From positions 13,554 through 77,553 of the forward strand of contig NZ_JAWDIY010000025.1 in NCBI RefSeq assembly GCF_032380655.1: DNA of 64,000 nucleotides, in the 5' to 3' direction. Position 1 is the stretch's first letter. Each line of letters opens with the position of its first letter. The notes below the pieces were generated by a model. That model searched no databases and was not told the DNA's origin. It saw nothing but the letters and a program-made list of their open reading frames with translations. Positions 7,690-16,763 of the stretch are shown here, piece after piece. This stretch comes from Diplocloster hominis (GTDB taxonomy: Bacteria > Bacillota > Clostridia > Lachnospirales > Lachnospiraceae). Made by a program: the position numbers and the translations under genes.

Positions 7690-7711
7690 CTAAAATTTAG
7701 TTCAGGGAAAC
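7690..7711. promoter_or_regulatory. Candidate iron-regulator site between feoA and the DtxR-type gene
   Basis: The short palindrome CTAAAATTTAG (7690-7700) lies inside a wider TTTCCCT/AGGGAAA inverted pair in the divergent promoter region (7653-7942). It is a plausible metal-repressor site, from position only; no match to a defined box is claimed. Confidence 0.35.
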
Positions 7712-7942
7712 TTTGTTTCTTGCTATATGATATTCAGCCCCCTTTCAAGTGTTACAGCGATCAGGCCGGTTTTTTCCTGATTTTTCATGTACACTTTTGG
7801 GAATGTGCCGCATGTCCTCTCTTTTAGCCTTATCATACAGCACTGAAAAGTCCTTGCCGGCTTCCGGGGCATATCCTGTCATGCAGGTACATAAACTTAA
7901 AAAGGAAAATCCAATATCACATACAGAACAGGAAGTGAACCC

Positions 7943-8362
7943 ATGCAGGATGACCAATTTTATACCAGCAAAGGCTATGAGACTAGAAACCCGGGTGAAC
8001 TGTCTCCGGCTATGGAAGACTATCTGGAAATGATCTGCCGTCATATTCAGGAAGGGAACATTATGCGCATTAACGTGCTGGCCTCCCTGCTGCACGTCAC
8101 TCCTCCTTCCGCCTCAAAAATGGTCAACAAACTCAAAGACATGGGCTACGTGTCCTTTCAGCCCTACGGCTATATCCAGTTAACGGAAAAAGGCGTCCGA
8201 AAAGGCCGGTTCCTCCTTGAACGCCATAATATCCTTCACCAGCTGTTCTGCCTGATCAACCACTCCGATAATGAATTGGAAACCGTGGAATTGATCGAGC
8301 ATTATATTAATGAGGCTACTATCTATAATATCCGTGCATTTTTAGATTCCCTTCCCGGATGA
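7943..8362 (+). CDS. DtxR/MntR-family metal-dependent regulator
   Basis: 139 residues. Winged helix-turn-helix near 22-85 (LSPAMEDYLEMI, INVLASLLHVTPPSASKMVNKLKDMGYV, LTEKG), followed by a short dimerisation part (ERHNILHQLF...ELIEHYI). The C-terminal SH3-like domain of full DtxR is absent, as in two-domain MntR/IdeR-like proteins. The EHYINEAT region holds likely metal ligands. It is divergent from feoAB and most likely represses that operon when iron is plentiful. Start near AGGAAGTGAACCC. Confidence 0.85.
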   Translation: MQDDQFYTSKGYETRNPGELSPAMEDYLEMICRHIQEGNIMRINVLASLLHVTPPSASKMVNKLKDMGYVSFQPYGYIQLTEKGVRKGRFLLERHNILHQLFCLINHSDNELETVELIEHYINEATIYNIRAFLDSLPG

Positions 8363-8502
8363 GGTGCCAATTTCCCTTCATTTCTTACCTAATACGCCCC
8401 TCCATAAAAGACTTCATAAAACTGTATATCCCTCTTGACAGTTTCTTCCCGGGGGAGTATCATGAACAGTGTTCAAGTTGAAGTTGAGGAGATGAATGCC
8501 GT

Positions 8503-9066
8503 ATGAACAAAAATGTAACTTCCAAAGAACATATCCTGTCCGTTACACAGGAAATAGCGAAGAGCGAGGGGCTTGCGAACATCAGTATCCGCAAGGTAGC
8601 CGAGCGGTGCAATATAGCCATTGGTTCCATCTATAACTACTATCCCACCAAATCGGCCCTGATCATAGCTGTCATCGAAAACTTCTGGTGCGGTCTGTTT
8701 CACCGGGATATCTGTACCTGGTCCGATAAAATACGGTTTACGGAAAGCTTCGAAGATATCTATCACAAATTTTATACATATCTCCAGGAGTTCCGTCAAA
8801 ATTTTCTGCAGCAGATCGCCTCTCTCTCGGTCGCGGAGAAAGAAGCCGGCCGAAAAGCCGAGGCCGAAACCTTCCAGCACATTCAAAAAGGCTTCCTGGC
8901 TCTGCTGGAACGGGATTCACAGATCCGGGAAGACATCTGGGATGAAACTTTCACAAAGGAGAAATTCTCCCTCTTCCTGTTTGCCAACATGATGTGTATG
9001 CTGCGGAACGACCAGACGGAATGCTCCTTTTTTATTGAACTGCTGAACCGGCTGCTTTATGACTGA
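8503..9066 (+). CDS. TetR/AcrR-family transcriptional regulator
   Basis: 187 residues. N-terminal helix-turn-helix with the standard SKEHILSVTQEIAKSEG...SIRKVAERCNIAIGSIYNYYPTKSALI signature at about 7-50; the remainder is a divergent all-helical ligand domain. GAGGAG lies upstream. A tiny ATG-AAT-GCC-GTA-TGA frame overlaps the start and may couple translation. The next gene on the same strand is a polytopic membrane protein and is a possible target. Confidence 0.88.
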   Translation: MNKNVTSKEHILSVTQEIAKSEGLANISIRKVAERCNIAIGSIYNYYPTKSALIIAVIENFWCGLFHRDICTWSDKIRFTESFEDIYHKFYTYLQEFRQNFLQQIASLSVAEKEAGRKAEAETFQHIQKGFLALLERDSQIREDIWDETFTKEKFSLFLFANMMCMLRNDQTECSFFIELLNRLLYD

Positions 9067-9263
9067 TCCTATACAGCCCAAGCGTTAACAGAAATGTTTT
9101 AGGATAGGAGCCTCACGCCTGAAAGCAGAAGTTTTATTTTTGGGTTTTAAATTGAACTTTGTTCACATTGGCAGGTTTTTTCATAGCCAAACTATCATTT
9201 ACCACTCAACTCATCACTTTATAAACAATGATCCTGGCAAAGCCAAAAGAAAGGATGTCAACT

Positions 9264-9926
9264 ATGCAGGCTATTATGGAAACTTTATTCGATATCGTAT
9301 ATTTAACCACCGTCATCACTCTGGGAATCCTGATGATCCGGCGTGCCGGTTCCAACACCCAAACCAAACTGTTCGGTATCATGGCCGTGGTACTGGGATG
9401 CGGCGACGCCTTCCATCTGATTCCCCGGGCCTACGCGCTCTGCACCGATGGTCTGGCCGCCCATGCTGCCGCCCTGGGCATCGGAAAACTCATCACCTCC
9501 ATCACCATGACCATCTTCTACGTCCTCCTCTATCACGTCTGGAGGAAACGCTACGAGATCACCGGACGCACCGCGCTGACCTCAGTCATCTACATTCTGG
9601 CCGCCCTCCGCGTCCTCCTGTGTTTGTTCCCGCAGAATGGCTGGCTTGAAGCCGCTCCTCCCCTCTCCTGGGGTATCTGGCGGAACATCCCCTTCGCACT
9701 GATCGGCCTTATTATCATCGTTCTTTTTTACCAGGAAGCCCGCAGGCACCAGGACAAAGAATTCCGTTTCATGTGGCTGGCTATCACCATCAGCTTTTTG
9801 ATGTATATTCCTGTGGTACTGTTCGCCGATACCATCCCGCCCGTTGGAGCCCTCATGATTCCCAAGACGATCGCCTATGTCTGGGTGGTTTGGATGGGAT
9901 TTCAGGCTTCCCGGTCCCAAAAATAA
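9264..9926 (+). CDS. Polytopic membrane protein of unknown function
   Basis: 220 residues with about six to seven hydrophobic helices (ETLFDIVYLTTVITLGILMI, then KLFGIMAVVLGCGDAF, ITSITMTIFYVLLY, ALTSVIYILAALRVLL, IPFALIGLIIIVLFY, FMWLAITISFLMYIPVVL). Not assigned to a known family. An ATG at 9255 has no room for a ribosome site; AAAGGA sits 8 nt before 9264. It lies 200 nt after the TetR gene, so it may be its regulated partner. No catalytic motif is visible. Confidence 0.75.
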   Translation: MQAIMETLFDIVYLTTVITLGILMIRRAGSNTQTKLFGIMAVVLGCGDAFHLIPRAYALCTDGLAAHAAALGIGKLITSITMTIFYVLLYHVWRKRYEITGRTALTSVIYILAALRVLLCLFPQNGWLEAAPPLSWGIWRNIPFALIGLIIIVLFYQEARRHQDKEFRFMWLAITISFLMYIPVVLFADTIPPVGALMIPKTIAYVWVVWMGFQASRSQK

Positions 9927-9948
9927 TTCTCCATTGTCCAGCTTTTAG

Positions 9949-9977
9949 TTGTAAAAGCCCACAAGATTTTTTATAAT
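9949..9977 (+). promoter_or_regulatory. Promoter of the spermidine-synthase-like gene
   Basis: -35 TTGTAA (9949-9954), 17-nt spacer, perfect -10 TATAAT (9972-9977), about 45 nt before the start codon. Confidence 0.7.
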
Positions 9978-10021
9978 ACTCTGTAAGATGTTAATTTAAC
10001 AACAGGATAAAGGAGTATTAT

Positions 10022-11608
10022 ATGGACAAGAGAAATTTATTGAGAAGCAGATATTTTCTGTATGCAACCGAATTTTTCGCCGGTATGTCGGTTATGGCGA
10101 TTGAGTTGGGTGCCAGCCGCCTGCTGGCACCCTATTTCAGTTCCTCGCAGATCGTCTGGACCGTGATCATCGGTACGATTATGATTGCCATGGCCCTGGG
10201 GAATATCTGGGGAGGCCGGATGGCGGATAAGAATCCGGACCCGGGACGGCTGTTCGGACGGCTGTTAATTGCCGCGATCTGGATCGCCGCGATCCCTTTT
10301 GCCGGTAAATATGTGATCGCCGGAATTTCCCTGGCAGTAGCCATGGTGGTGGAAAAGAACTTCCTGGTCTGGGCTTCCCTGATCTGCTGTCTGGTGATCT
10401 TTGTGTTTCCGCTGATGCTTCTGGGAACCGTCACCCCGTCTCTGGTAAAATACACCATGGAGGATCTGGATAATAACGGCGTGATTGTTGGAAAATTAGG
10501 CGCTTTAAATACGATCGGGAGTATCATCGGTACCTTCTTGCCTACCTTTGTGACCATACCCGCCGTGGGAACCGCCGCCACTTTCATTATATTTTCATCT
10601 GTTCTGGCGCTGCTGGGCATCCTTTATTTCCTCACAGTGAAAAAGAAGCTGGTCAAATGCGTGGTCAGTGTCCTGCTGATCGGGATCTTCAGCCTCTCTT
10701 CCATACACTACAGCTTCGCATTCTGGGAGAAGGACTTAAGCTACGAAGGGGAATCGATCTATAACTATCTCCAGGTGAAGGAGGATGACTCCAGTATCAT
10801 CCTTTCCACCAATGTTCTGGCCGGTGTACAGTCCATCAAGATGAAGAATGCGGATCTGACCGGCATGTATTATGATTATGCCATGGCCGCCCCCTATATG
10901 GCCGGAACCGGAAACCAGCCGGGTGCGGATATCCTGATTCTGGGGCTTGGAACCGGCACGTATGCTTCCATGTGTACCCAATACCTGCCTGATGTAAATA
11001 TTGAAGGTGTGGAGATCGATGAGAAAATTGTCAAACTGGCGGATACTTATTTTGATCTGCCCGAAAGCGTCGATGTCAGCGTTACCGATGGCCGGGCTTA
11101 TCTGTCCACAGACAAAAAATATGATGTCATTATGGTAGACGCCTATCAGGATATTACGATTCCGTTTCAGATGTCTACCGTGGAGTTCTTTACCATGGTG
11201 AAGGAGCATTTGAATGAGCAGGGTGTGATGGTGGTAAATATGAATATGCACTCCTCGAAGGAGGGTTCCATCAACGAATATCTCTGTGATACCATCGCCT
11301 CGGTATTTCCCCAGGTATACACGGCCGTTCTGGAGCGGGGCACCAATATCGAACTTTTCGCATCTATGAATCCGGATATGCTGGCCGCCTTTGATCAGGG
11401 CCGGGCTTCTATCTCCGATCCGGATCTCGCCGCTATGATGGACCAGGTGAGCGGCAGACTTACACCGGTAAAGGGCGGGAACCGGATCCTGACCGATGAC
11501 AAGGCTCCCGTGGAGCTTCTGGGTATGAAGGTGATCGATGAGCTGATCGCCGATGAGCTTCAATATTATAAGGAAATTATCAAATCCGGAGACTGGGAGG
11601 CGCTTTAA
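10022..11608 (+). CDS. Membrane-fused spermidine synthase-like protein
   Basis: 528 residues in two parts. Residues about 10-235 hold seven or eight membrane helices, starting ATEFFAGMSVMAIELGASRL, the conserved opening of MFS-like/spermidine-synthase fusions. Residues about 240-500 form a Rossmann methyltransferase-type domain with ILILGLGTGTYASMC as cofactor motif and VTDGRAYL and VDAYQD downstream. Soluble SpeE makes spermidine from putrescine and decarboxylated SAM; membrane-fused members are widespread but mostly uncharacterised, so the substrate is not assured. Shine-Dalgarno AAAGGAG. The binding-protein gene follows after 3 nt. Confidence 0.82.
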   Translation: MDKRNLLRSRYFLYATEFFAGMSVMAIELGASRLLAPYFSSSQIVWTVIIGTIMIAMALGNIWGGRMADKNPDPGRLFGRLLIAAIWIAAIPFAGKYVIAGISLAVAMVVEKNFLVWASLICCLVIFVFPLMLLGTVTPSLVKYTMEDLDNNGVIVGKLGALNTIGSIIGTFLPTFVTIPAVGTAATFIIFSSVLALLGILYFLTVKKKLVKCVVSVLLIGIFSLSSIHYSFAFWEKDLSYEGESIYNYLQVKEDDSSIILSTNVLAGVQSIKMKNADLTGMYYDYAMAAPYMAGTGNQPGADILILGLGTGTYASMCTQYLPDVNIEGVEIDEKIVKLADTYFDLPESVDVSVTDGRAYLSTDKKYDVIMVDAYQDITIPFQMSTVEFFTMVKEHLNEQGVMVVNMNMHSSKEGSINEYLCDTIASVFPQVYTAVLERGTNIELFASMNPDMLAAFDQGRASISDPDLAAMMDQVSGRLTPVKGGNRILTDDKAPVELLGMKVIDELIADELQYYKEIIKSGDWEAL

Positions 11609-11611
11609 ACC

Positions 11612-12634
11612 ATGAAGAAACTCCTCGTTCTCTTTCTCACGGTATGTCTGCTGTCCGCTCTGGCAGCCTGCGGCAGTACGCCTGCCTCCAACAATCCGGC
11701 GGATACCCCCCTGCCCGCCAATCCCTCTGCCGGTTCCCAGGAGTCGGAAGGCAAATCTTCGCTTGAATCAGAGGCGGAGACCCTGGCCAATACGCTTCCC
11801 GGTATTGACCGGGCCGGAAATGAGATCGCCATACCCAAAGAAATCCATAAAATCGTATCTCTGTCCCCAGGGGTCACCGAACTGCTCTGTGATCTGGGCC
11901 TTTCCGGCCAGATCATCTGTGTGGACCCGGATTCCCTGGAATACATAGCTGACTTAAGTGCGGATACTGCCGTTTGTAATCCGCTGGAACCTGACATTCC
12001 AAAGCTTTTCACCCTCTCACCGGATATCATCTTTACCGGCACCCGGCTCGATTCCGCCGGAGCAAGTCTATATAAGTCCGCTGAGGAAGCCGGTATCTGC
12101 GTAGCGGAGATACCGCCTTCCCATACGATCGGCAATATAGAAGATGATATCCAGTTTGTCTGCGACTGTGTCGGTAAAACGATGGAGGGCGAAACCATTG
12201 TGGCGGAGATGGAAATTGATCTTCAGAAGATAGCATCCACCGGCAGGACCATCTCCGACCCCAAAACCGTGATGCTGGAGTTTTCCGGGCTTCCTTCGAT
12301 CCAAAGCTTTGGAACCGGTGTTTATCTCAATGAAATGCTGGAACTGATCGGCGCTGAAAACGCACTGGCCGGGGAGATCGGCTGGGTAACCCTTGACGAA
12401 GAACAAGCCCTTGAGGCTGATCCCGATGTGATCCTCACCGCTGCTGCGGGCAGGGATACCGATGCCGTGGCAGAGATCCTGAACCGTTCCGGCTGGGAAA
12501 ATACTACCGCGGTTCAGAATCTGGAGGTCTACGCGGTCGATCGGACACGCTGTCTTTTTCCGAATCAGCATATCATCGAGGCCCTGCATGAAATAGCAAA
12601 AACGGTGTATCCCCAGGTTTACAACGATCTATAG
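11612..12634 (+). CDS. ABC-type substrate-binding lipoprotein (BtuF/FepB-like fold)
   Basis: 340 residues. Signal peptide with lipobox SALAAC (Cys20), then a Ser/Pro-rich linker. The mature domain has the class III helical-backbone binding-protein pattern: RIVSLSPGVTELLCDLGLSGQIICV-type opening (here IHKIVSLSPGVTEL), TPDIIFTG-like strand (SPDIIFTGTRL), and GWVTLDEEQALEADPDVIL near the C-terminus. These proteins feed cobalamin, haem or Fe-siderophores to an ABC permease. No permease or ATPase gene is adjacent, so it is orphan here. It follows the spermidine-synthase-like gene by 3 nt. Confidence 0.85.
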   Translation: MKKLLVLFLTVCLLSALAACGSTPASNNPADTPLPANPSAGSQESEGKSSLESEAETLANTLPGIDRAGNEIAIPKEIHKIVSLSPGVTELLCDLGLSGQIICVDPDSLEYIADLSADTAVCNPLEPDIPKLFTLSPDIIFTGTRLDSAGASLYKSAEEAGICVAEIPPSHTIGNIEDDIQFVCDCVGKTMEGETIVAEMEIDLQKIASTGRTISDPKTVMLEFSGLPSIQSFGTGVYLNEMLELIGAENALAGEIGWVTLDEEQALEADPDVILTAAAGRDTDAVAEILNRSGWENTTAVQNLEVYAVDRTRCLFPNQHIIEALHEIAKTVYPQVYNDL

Positions 12635-12640
12635 GAAGTC

Positions 12641-12680
12641 AGAAAAAAGGCCCCTCCCGGCACGCTCCGGCCCTTAGCAA
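12641..12680 (-). terminator. Possible terminator between convergent genes
   Basis: GC-rich stretch with GGCC and CCGG self-pairing, followed on the minus strand by six T. It would serve the phosphoesterase gene. The stem is imperfect. Confidence 0.35.
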
Positions 12681-12686
12681 AGAGAA

Positions 12687-13766
12687 TCATTCCTCCAGCT
12701 GAAAAGTCAGCAGCACCGGATTATGATCCGAATACCGGAATCCGGCGTCGATATTCTCCACCGCCGTACACTCCACATTTTCGGACAATATAAACCCATC
12801 CAGTACCGTAACAAAATTTTCCCCTTTTACATAGGGACGGTCCGCATTCCGGCAAGTGGGGACCAGATTCTCATCCACCTCCGGCAGCTGCAGGCGCAAC
12901 CCCTCCCCCAGCATTTCTTTGGGAAAGGCCTCCGCCCAACCGGGAGTCTCCTGCCTGGAATGGAAGATCTCGGCCGAGTTTCCATAGAGATCCTGGTTAA
13001 AATCCCCCGCGCAGACGACGTAATTTCCCTTCTCGTATTCCTGCTGCATATCTCCCGACAGCATCTCGATCTGTTCTTCCCGGATACTTCCGTCCTTCGT
13101 ATAAGCAGACAGGTGAATGTTATACAGGCATAATTCCCGGCCGTTCTCCACCGGAATTCTGCTCACCACATAACACCGGTCCAGATCCACGAATTTCATG
13201 GGGCTGGTATCGATCGGCAGGCTTCTTCTCATGGCGCTCTCTATCCGGTATCTGGAAAATGTGGCCAGGCCGGCTATTGATTTTCCATGAGGTTCCAGAA
13301 TCGGATAAAACAGATAAGCGGAATCAAAATTCAGGGCAAAATCCACGGCCAGATCCGGAAACCATCCTTTCAGCATGTCATACTGGTTCACATGATAGCT
13401 TCTGGTGGCGTCCAGGTCCACTTCCTGAAAAAACGCAAAATCCGGTTCCAGATCGCTGATCAATCCTGCGGCCCCGTCCGTATTCTCAATCACTGCCTCT
13501 TTGCTGAACGCCCGGGACTCGGTCCCCCCGTCCATAAAGAAGCTGTAATCCGTGGAATAGGCTCCGAAGCCGATGTTAAATGTGGTGATCTTGTAGGGAG
13601 TCAGCGTCTGTACCACAGCTTCCGCATTATTCTCAGGCTCAACGGCGAGCCGGTCCTCTATCCTGTGGTAACTGGCAAATACATAGATCACATACCCCAA
13701 TACGATTAGTATGAATACCCCCAGAACCGCCAGGATACTTTTTAATAATACCCGCTTCTTTTTCAT
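12687..13766 (-). CDS. Endonuclease/exonuclease/phosphatase-family protein with N-terminal membrane anchor
   Basis: 359 residues. One N-terminal membrane helix (SILAVLGVFILIVLGYVIYVF) and then an EEP fold outside the membrane: ITTFNIGFG, FAFFQEVDLD (metal Glu), NIHLSAYTK, VVCAGDFNQD (Asp/Asn) and the terminal YSDHNPVLLTF (catalytic Asp-His). This superfamily cleaves phosphodiesters in nucleic acids, sphingomyelin or inositol phosphates. The anchored topology points to an extracellular phosphodiesterase; the substrate is unknown. Strong GGGGAGGA ribosome site. Convergent with the binding-protein gene. Confidence 0.85.
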   Translation of the reverse strand: MKKKRVLLKSILAVLGVFILIVLGYVIYVFASYHRIEDRLAVEPENNAEAVVQTLTPYKITTFNIGFGAYSTDYSFFMDGGTESRAFSKEAVIENTDGAAGLISDLEPDFAFFQEVDLDATRSYHVNQYDMLKGWFPDLAVDFALNFDSAYLFYPILEPHGKSIAGLATFSRYRIESAMRRSLPIDTSPMKFVDLDRCYVVSRIPVENGRELCLYNIHLSAYTKDGSIREEQIEMLSGDMQQEYEKGNYVVCAGDFNQDLYGNSAEIFHSRQETPGWAEAFPKEMLGEGLRLQLPEVDENLVPTCRNADRPYVKGENFVTVLDGFILSENVECTAVENIDAGFRYSDHNPVLLTFQLEE

Positions 13767-13962
13767 AGCACATCCTCCCCTATCCCTTTTTCTATTATCT
13801 TCAGTTTAGACTTTTCTGTCGTATTCGTAAAGAATCTTTTAGATTTTCCTTCTTTTTTCTTTATAAATTTATTCAGGAGATCTGAAGAATTGTTCGATAG
13901 AATTTCCTATATAGCCTCATAGGACCTCTGATCACATGTCCAAAAAGAAGGGGGATCTGCAC

Positions 13963-15147
13963 ATGAAAATCGTAATTCTGACTGGTAAATTCGGTATGGG
14001 GCACTATATGGCGGCCAGCGCCATCGCCGACCACTTAAAGCTTGCGCGGCCAAACGCCACGATCGAGGTCATTGACTGGTTCCAATATGTATTCCCGCAT
14101 CTTTCGCTGCCCGGATACCGGTTATTTGGCTGGATGGTTCAACACGCGCAAAACTTCTACAATGAGAGATACTGCCGCCTGGAAAATAAACGGACGGAGT
14201 TCAAACCACAGGTTCCGGCCCTGATGTTCTGGCGCTTCCGCCATCTCCTGCGGGAAAAACAGCCGGATCTGATCATCGCCACACTCCCCTTATGTTCACA
14301 GACTGTATGTTATTATCGGGAAAAGACCGGCAGCCGGGTCCCTCTCATTACCTGCGTGACGGATATCACCGCCCATTCCGAATGGATCCACCAGGAAACC
14401 GACGCCTATATGGTGGGCTCTGAGCTTGTGAAGCAAGGGCTGATCAAAAAGGGGGTTCCTTCCGGCAGGATCACGGTCACCGGCATCCCGGTCAATCCCA
14501 GGTTTGATGAGCCCAGGGAGTCTTTCTTCGCCCCCGAAGATATGACCGCTTCCTCCTTCACGGGAACTCCTAAAAAGAAACTGTTGATCATGGGCGGCGG
14601 ACTCGGCATGCTGCCCACGGCCCCGGGCTTCTATCAATATCTGGAATCCCAGGCGGACAGCCTGGAAACCACGATTATCACCGGCAGGAACCAAAGCCTC
14701 ATGCACCGTTTACGAGCCGCCTACCCCTCACTCAGGGTTATGGGTTATGTAAATGACATTCCGGCATATATGAAGGAAGCCGACGCCATAGTCACAAAAC
14801 CGGGCGGGATCACTACCTTTGAGGCGATTCACAGTGAAACCCCCATTTTTGCCTGGAATCCCGGACTGCGCCAGGAGGTCTATAACGGGGATTTTCTGGA
14901 GGTGATGCACATCGGCGCTGTCATCCATGATAACACGGTGGAAGGAATCCAAAACGTCTGTGCATTTCTGTCTGACGACCGGAAGATGCAGACTCTGCGT
15001 AAAAATATGCACGCTTTAAAAGCCTACTACGCTCAGAATTCCATACTGGACGTGGCCAAAAAGGCTCTGGATCACGCATCCTGGCAGGATCTCTACCCAT
15101 TCAGGAAGGGGGATTATCTTCATGAAGCAGTTGGCTATAACCTTTGA
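13963..15147 (+). CDS. MGDG synthase/MurG-like glycosyltransferase (GT28 type)
   Basis: 394 residues. The start MKIVILTGKFGMGHYMAA with its Gly-rich GMGH loop is typical of MGDG synthase and UgtP-like enzymes that move sugars to diacylglycerol. The C-terminal donor site VTKPGGITTFEAI is the UDP-sugar signature. ATG 13963 is chosen because GGGGGA lies 7 nt upstream; 13936 is an in-frame alternative. First gene of a five-gene operon with overlapping ends (deacetylase, YbhN-like protein, VanR/S-like pair). Likely role: glycolipid or lipoteichoic-acid anchor synthesis at the membrane. Confidence 0.85.
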   Translation: MKIVILTGKFGMGHYMAASAIADHLKLARPNATIEVIDWFQYVFPHLSLPGYRLFGWMVQHAQNFYNERYCRLENKRTEFKPQVPALMFWRFRHLLREKQPDLIIATLPLCSQTVCYYREKTGSRVPLITCVTDITAHSEWIHQETDAYMVGSELVKQGLIKKGVPSGRITVTGIPVNPRFDEPRESFFAPEDMTASSFTGTPKKKLLIMGGGLGMLPTAPGFYQYLESQADSLETTIITGRNQSLMHRLRAAYPSLRVMGYVNDIPAYMKEADAIVTKPGGITTFEAIHSETPIFAWNPGLRQEVYNGDFLEVMHIGAVIHDNTVEGIQNVCAFLSDDRKMQTLRKNMHALKAYYAQNSILDVAKKALDHASWQDLYPFRKGDYLHEAVGYNL

Positions 15148-15715
15148 CGACGGACCGGACCCGCGTTACACCGGGCCTTTGCTGGATCTGTTAAAGGAAC
15201 ATCATATACCGGCCACCTTTTTCGTGGTGGCCTCCAATGCGAAAAACAATCCCGATCTGATCCGGCGGATGCTGGAGGAACACCACCAGGTGGCAATGCA
15301 CTCTTACAGCCACCGCCATGCATGGTTTAGTTCTTATCCCTATATGAAAAAGGATTTTCAATACAGTTATGATATCTTGAGAAGTCTTGGCTGCCATCCG
15401 GATACTTATCGCCCGCCCTGGGGGGCCCGCAATCCATTTACCGGATATTTCCTGAAACAATACGGCCTGCGGCTGGTGCTCTGGGATGTCATGGTACAGG
15501 ACTGGCAGGCAAAAGCCACGGCCCAGCGTACCAGTGAGCGGATTCTGGCACGGGTGTTTGACGGCGCCGTCCTGTGCCTGCATGACGCCGGTGAAAAGAC
15601 CGGGGGCTCCTGCGGGGCACCCCTTCGCACCATCGAGGCGCTTCGCATGGTCCTGCCCGAGTTAAAGCGGGAATACGTTTTTAAAACAGTAGAGGAGCTT
15701 AAGCCATATGAATGA
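15122..15715 (+). CDS. Polysaccharide deacetylase (NodB/CE4 family)
   Basis: 197 residues. CE4 motifs are present: ITFDDGPDP (catalytic Asp and metal Asp), HSYSHRH (metal His pair), RPPWGARN, and CLHDAG at the end. No signal peptide is visible, so it is a compact catalytic domain that may act in the cytoplasm or on a lipid-linked substrate. It overlaps the glycosyltransferase by 26 nt, using the AGGAAGGGGG site inside that gene, and runs 8 nt into the next gene, so co-translation is expected. Inferred role: N-deacetylation of an amino-sugar product of the upstream glycosyltransferase. Confidence 0.9.
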   Translation: MKQLAITFDDGPDPRYTGPLLDLLKEHHIPATFFVVASNAKNNPDLIRRMLEEHHQVAMHSYSHRHAWFSSYPYMKKDFQYSYDILRSLGCHPDTYRPPWGARNPFTGYFLKQYGLRLVLWDVMVQDWQAKATAQRTSERILARVFDGAVLCLHDAGEKTGGSCGAPLRTIEALRMVLPELKREYVFKTVEELKPYE

Positions 15716-16763
15716 AACTTCAAAACCGAAAAAACAGGTTGGAGGGATACTGCTTTTGCTGGCGTTAACTGGGCTTACCGTCTGGATTTTCTTAAAGGAC
15801 TATTCCCCGCAGCAGCTGTTAGAGGCCCTTGGAAAAGCGAATCCGCTCTATCTGCTGGCAGGCCTTGGTATGATGTTCCTGTTCGTCTGCTGTGAAGCGG
15901 TGAACATGAAACTGATCTTCCATGAACTTTCCCTGCGGGTACCTTTCCGGCGCTGTGCCGGCTACGCGTTTATCGGCTTTTATTTCAGCTCCATCACGCC
16001 GTCCTCCAGCGGAGGACAGCCGATGCAGATGTACTATATGAATAAAGACCGCATTCCCGTCACCTATTCCTCAGTCGCCATCTTCTTTATCGTACTGATC
16101 TATCAGATCGCTATGCTTTTGCTGGGAGGGCTGATGTATCTGATCCGGCCGGAACTGGCCGGGCAGATGGCCGGGAAGCTGGGACTGCTGCTGGTCTACG
16201 GAGTGATCATGAACGCTGCCGCGGTGGCTGGCATCCTGCTGCTGATGTATTCCAGGCGGACCGTCCCGTTCCTGGTGAATTTGGCGGTCCGGATCGGAAG
16301 CAGGCTCCATCTGATCCGGGACCCCGGGGCGGCGCGGACCCGCCTTCACGAATCGATCCGGACCTATCATGAAAAAACAGGATATGTGAAAAAAAATCCA
16401 TCCTTGTTTTTTAAAGTACTATTTGTTACGATGATACAAATGACTGCCCTCAATCTGGTTCCCTGGTTCGTCTACTGTGGTCTGGGCTTTTCCGGTCACA
16501 GCTTTCTGGATTTTCTGACCTGCCAGTCCATACTGACCATTTCCGTATCCGCGGTCCCTCTGCCTGGTGCCGTAGGTGCGGCGGAAGGAGGCTTTTTGTG
16601 GGCTTTTGGATTATTGTTTCCCCAGTCTGTGCTGGCTACCGCTATGATCATCAGCCGCGGGATCAGTTTTTACCTGTTTTTATTGATCAGCTTTATTATC
16701 TGTTTTACGATACATCTGAGAATGTTCGGACGAAGGAGAAAGAAGGATTTGACTTATGCATAA
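15708..16763 (+). CDS. YbhN/LPG-synthase-type integral membrane protein
   Basis: 351 residues with about eight membrane helices and family signatures of the lysylphosphatidylglycerol synthase transmembrane/YbhN group: CEAVNMKLIFHEL, SSITPSSSGGQPMQMYYM and SAVPLPGAVGAAEGGFLW. The aminoacyl-transferase domain of MprF is absent, so it is not a full LPG synthase; the membrane part alone resembles flippases. Overlaps the deacetylase by 8 nt and the response regulator by 8 nt. In this setting it may move the glycolipid product across the membrane. Confidence 0.85.
   Translation: MNETSKPKKQVGGILLLLALTGLTVWIFLKDYSPQQLLEALGKANPLYLLAGLGMMFLFVCCEAVNMKLIFHELSLRVPFRRCAGYAFIGFYFSSITPSSSGGQPMQMYYMNKDRIPVTYSSVAIFFIVLIYQIAMLLLGGLMYLIRPELAGQMAGKLGLLLVYGVIMNAAAVAGILLLMYSRRTVPFLVNLAVRIGSRLHLIRDPGAARTRLHESIRTYHEKTGYVKKNPSLFFKVLFVTMIQMTALNLVPWFVYCGLGFSGHSFLDFLTCQSILTISVSAVPLPGAVGAAEGGFLWAFGLLFPQSVLATAMIISRGISFYLFLLISFIICFTIHLRMFGRRRKKDLTYA

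Noticed and set aside
9140..9649. 169-residue plus-strand frame
   Set aside because: Overlaps the membrane protein gene at 9264 in another frame; composition (His/Arg/Pro-rich) is that of an out-of-frame shadow.
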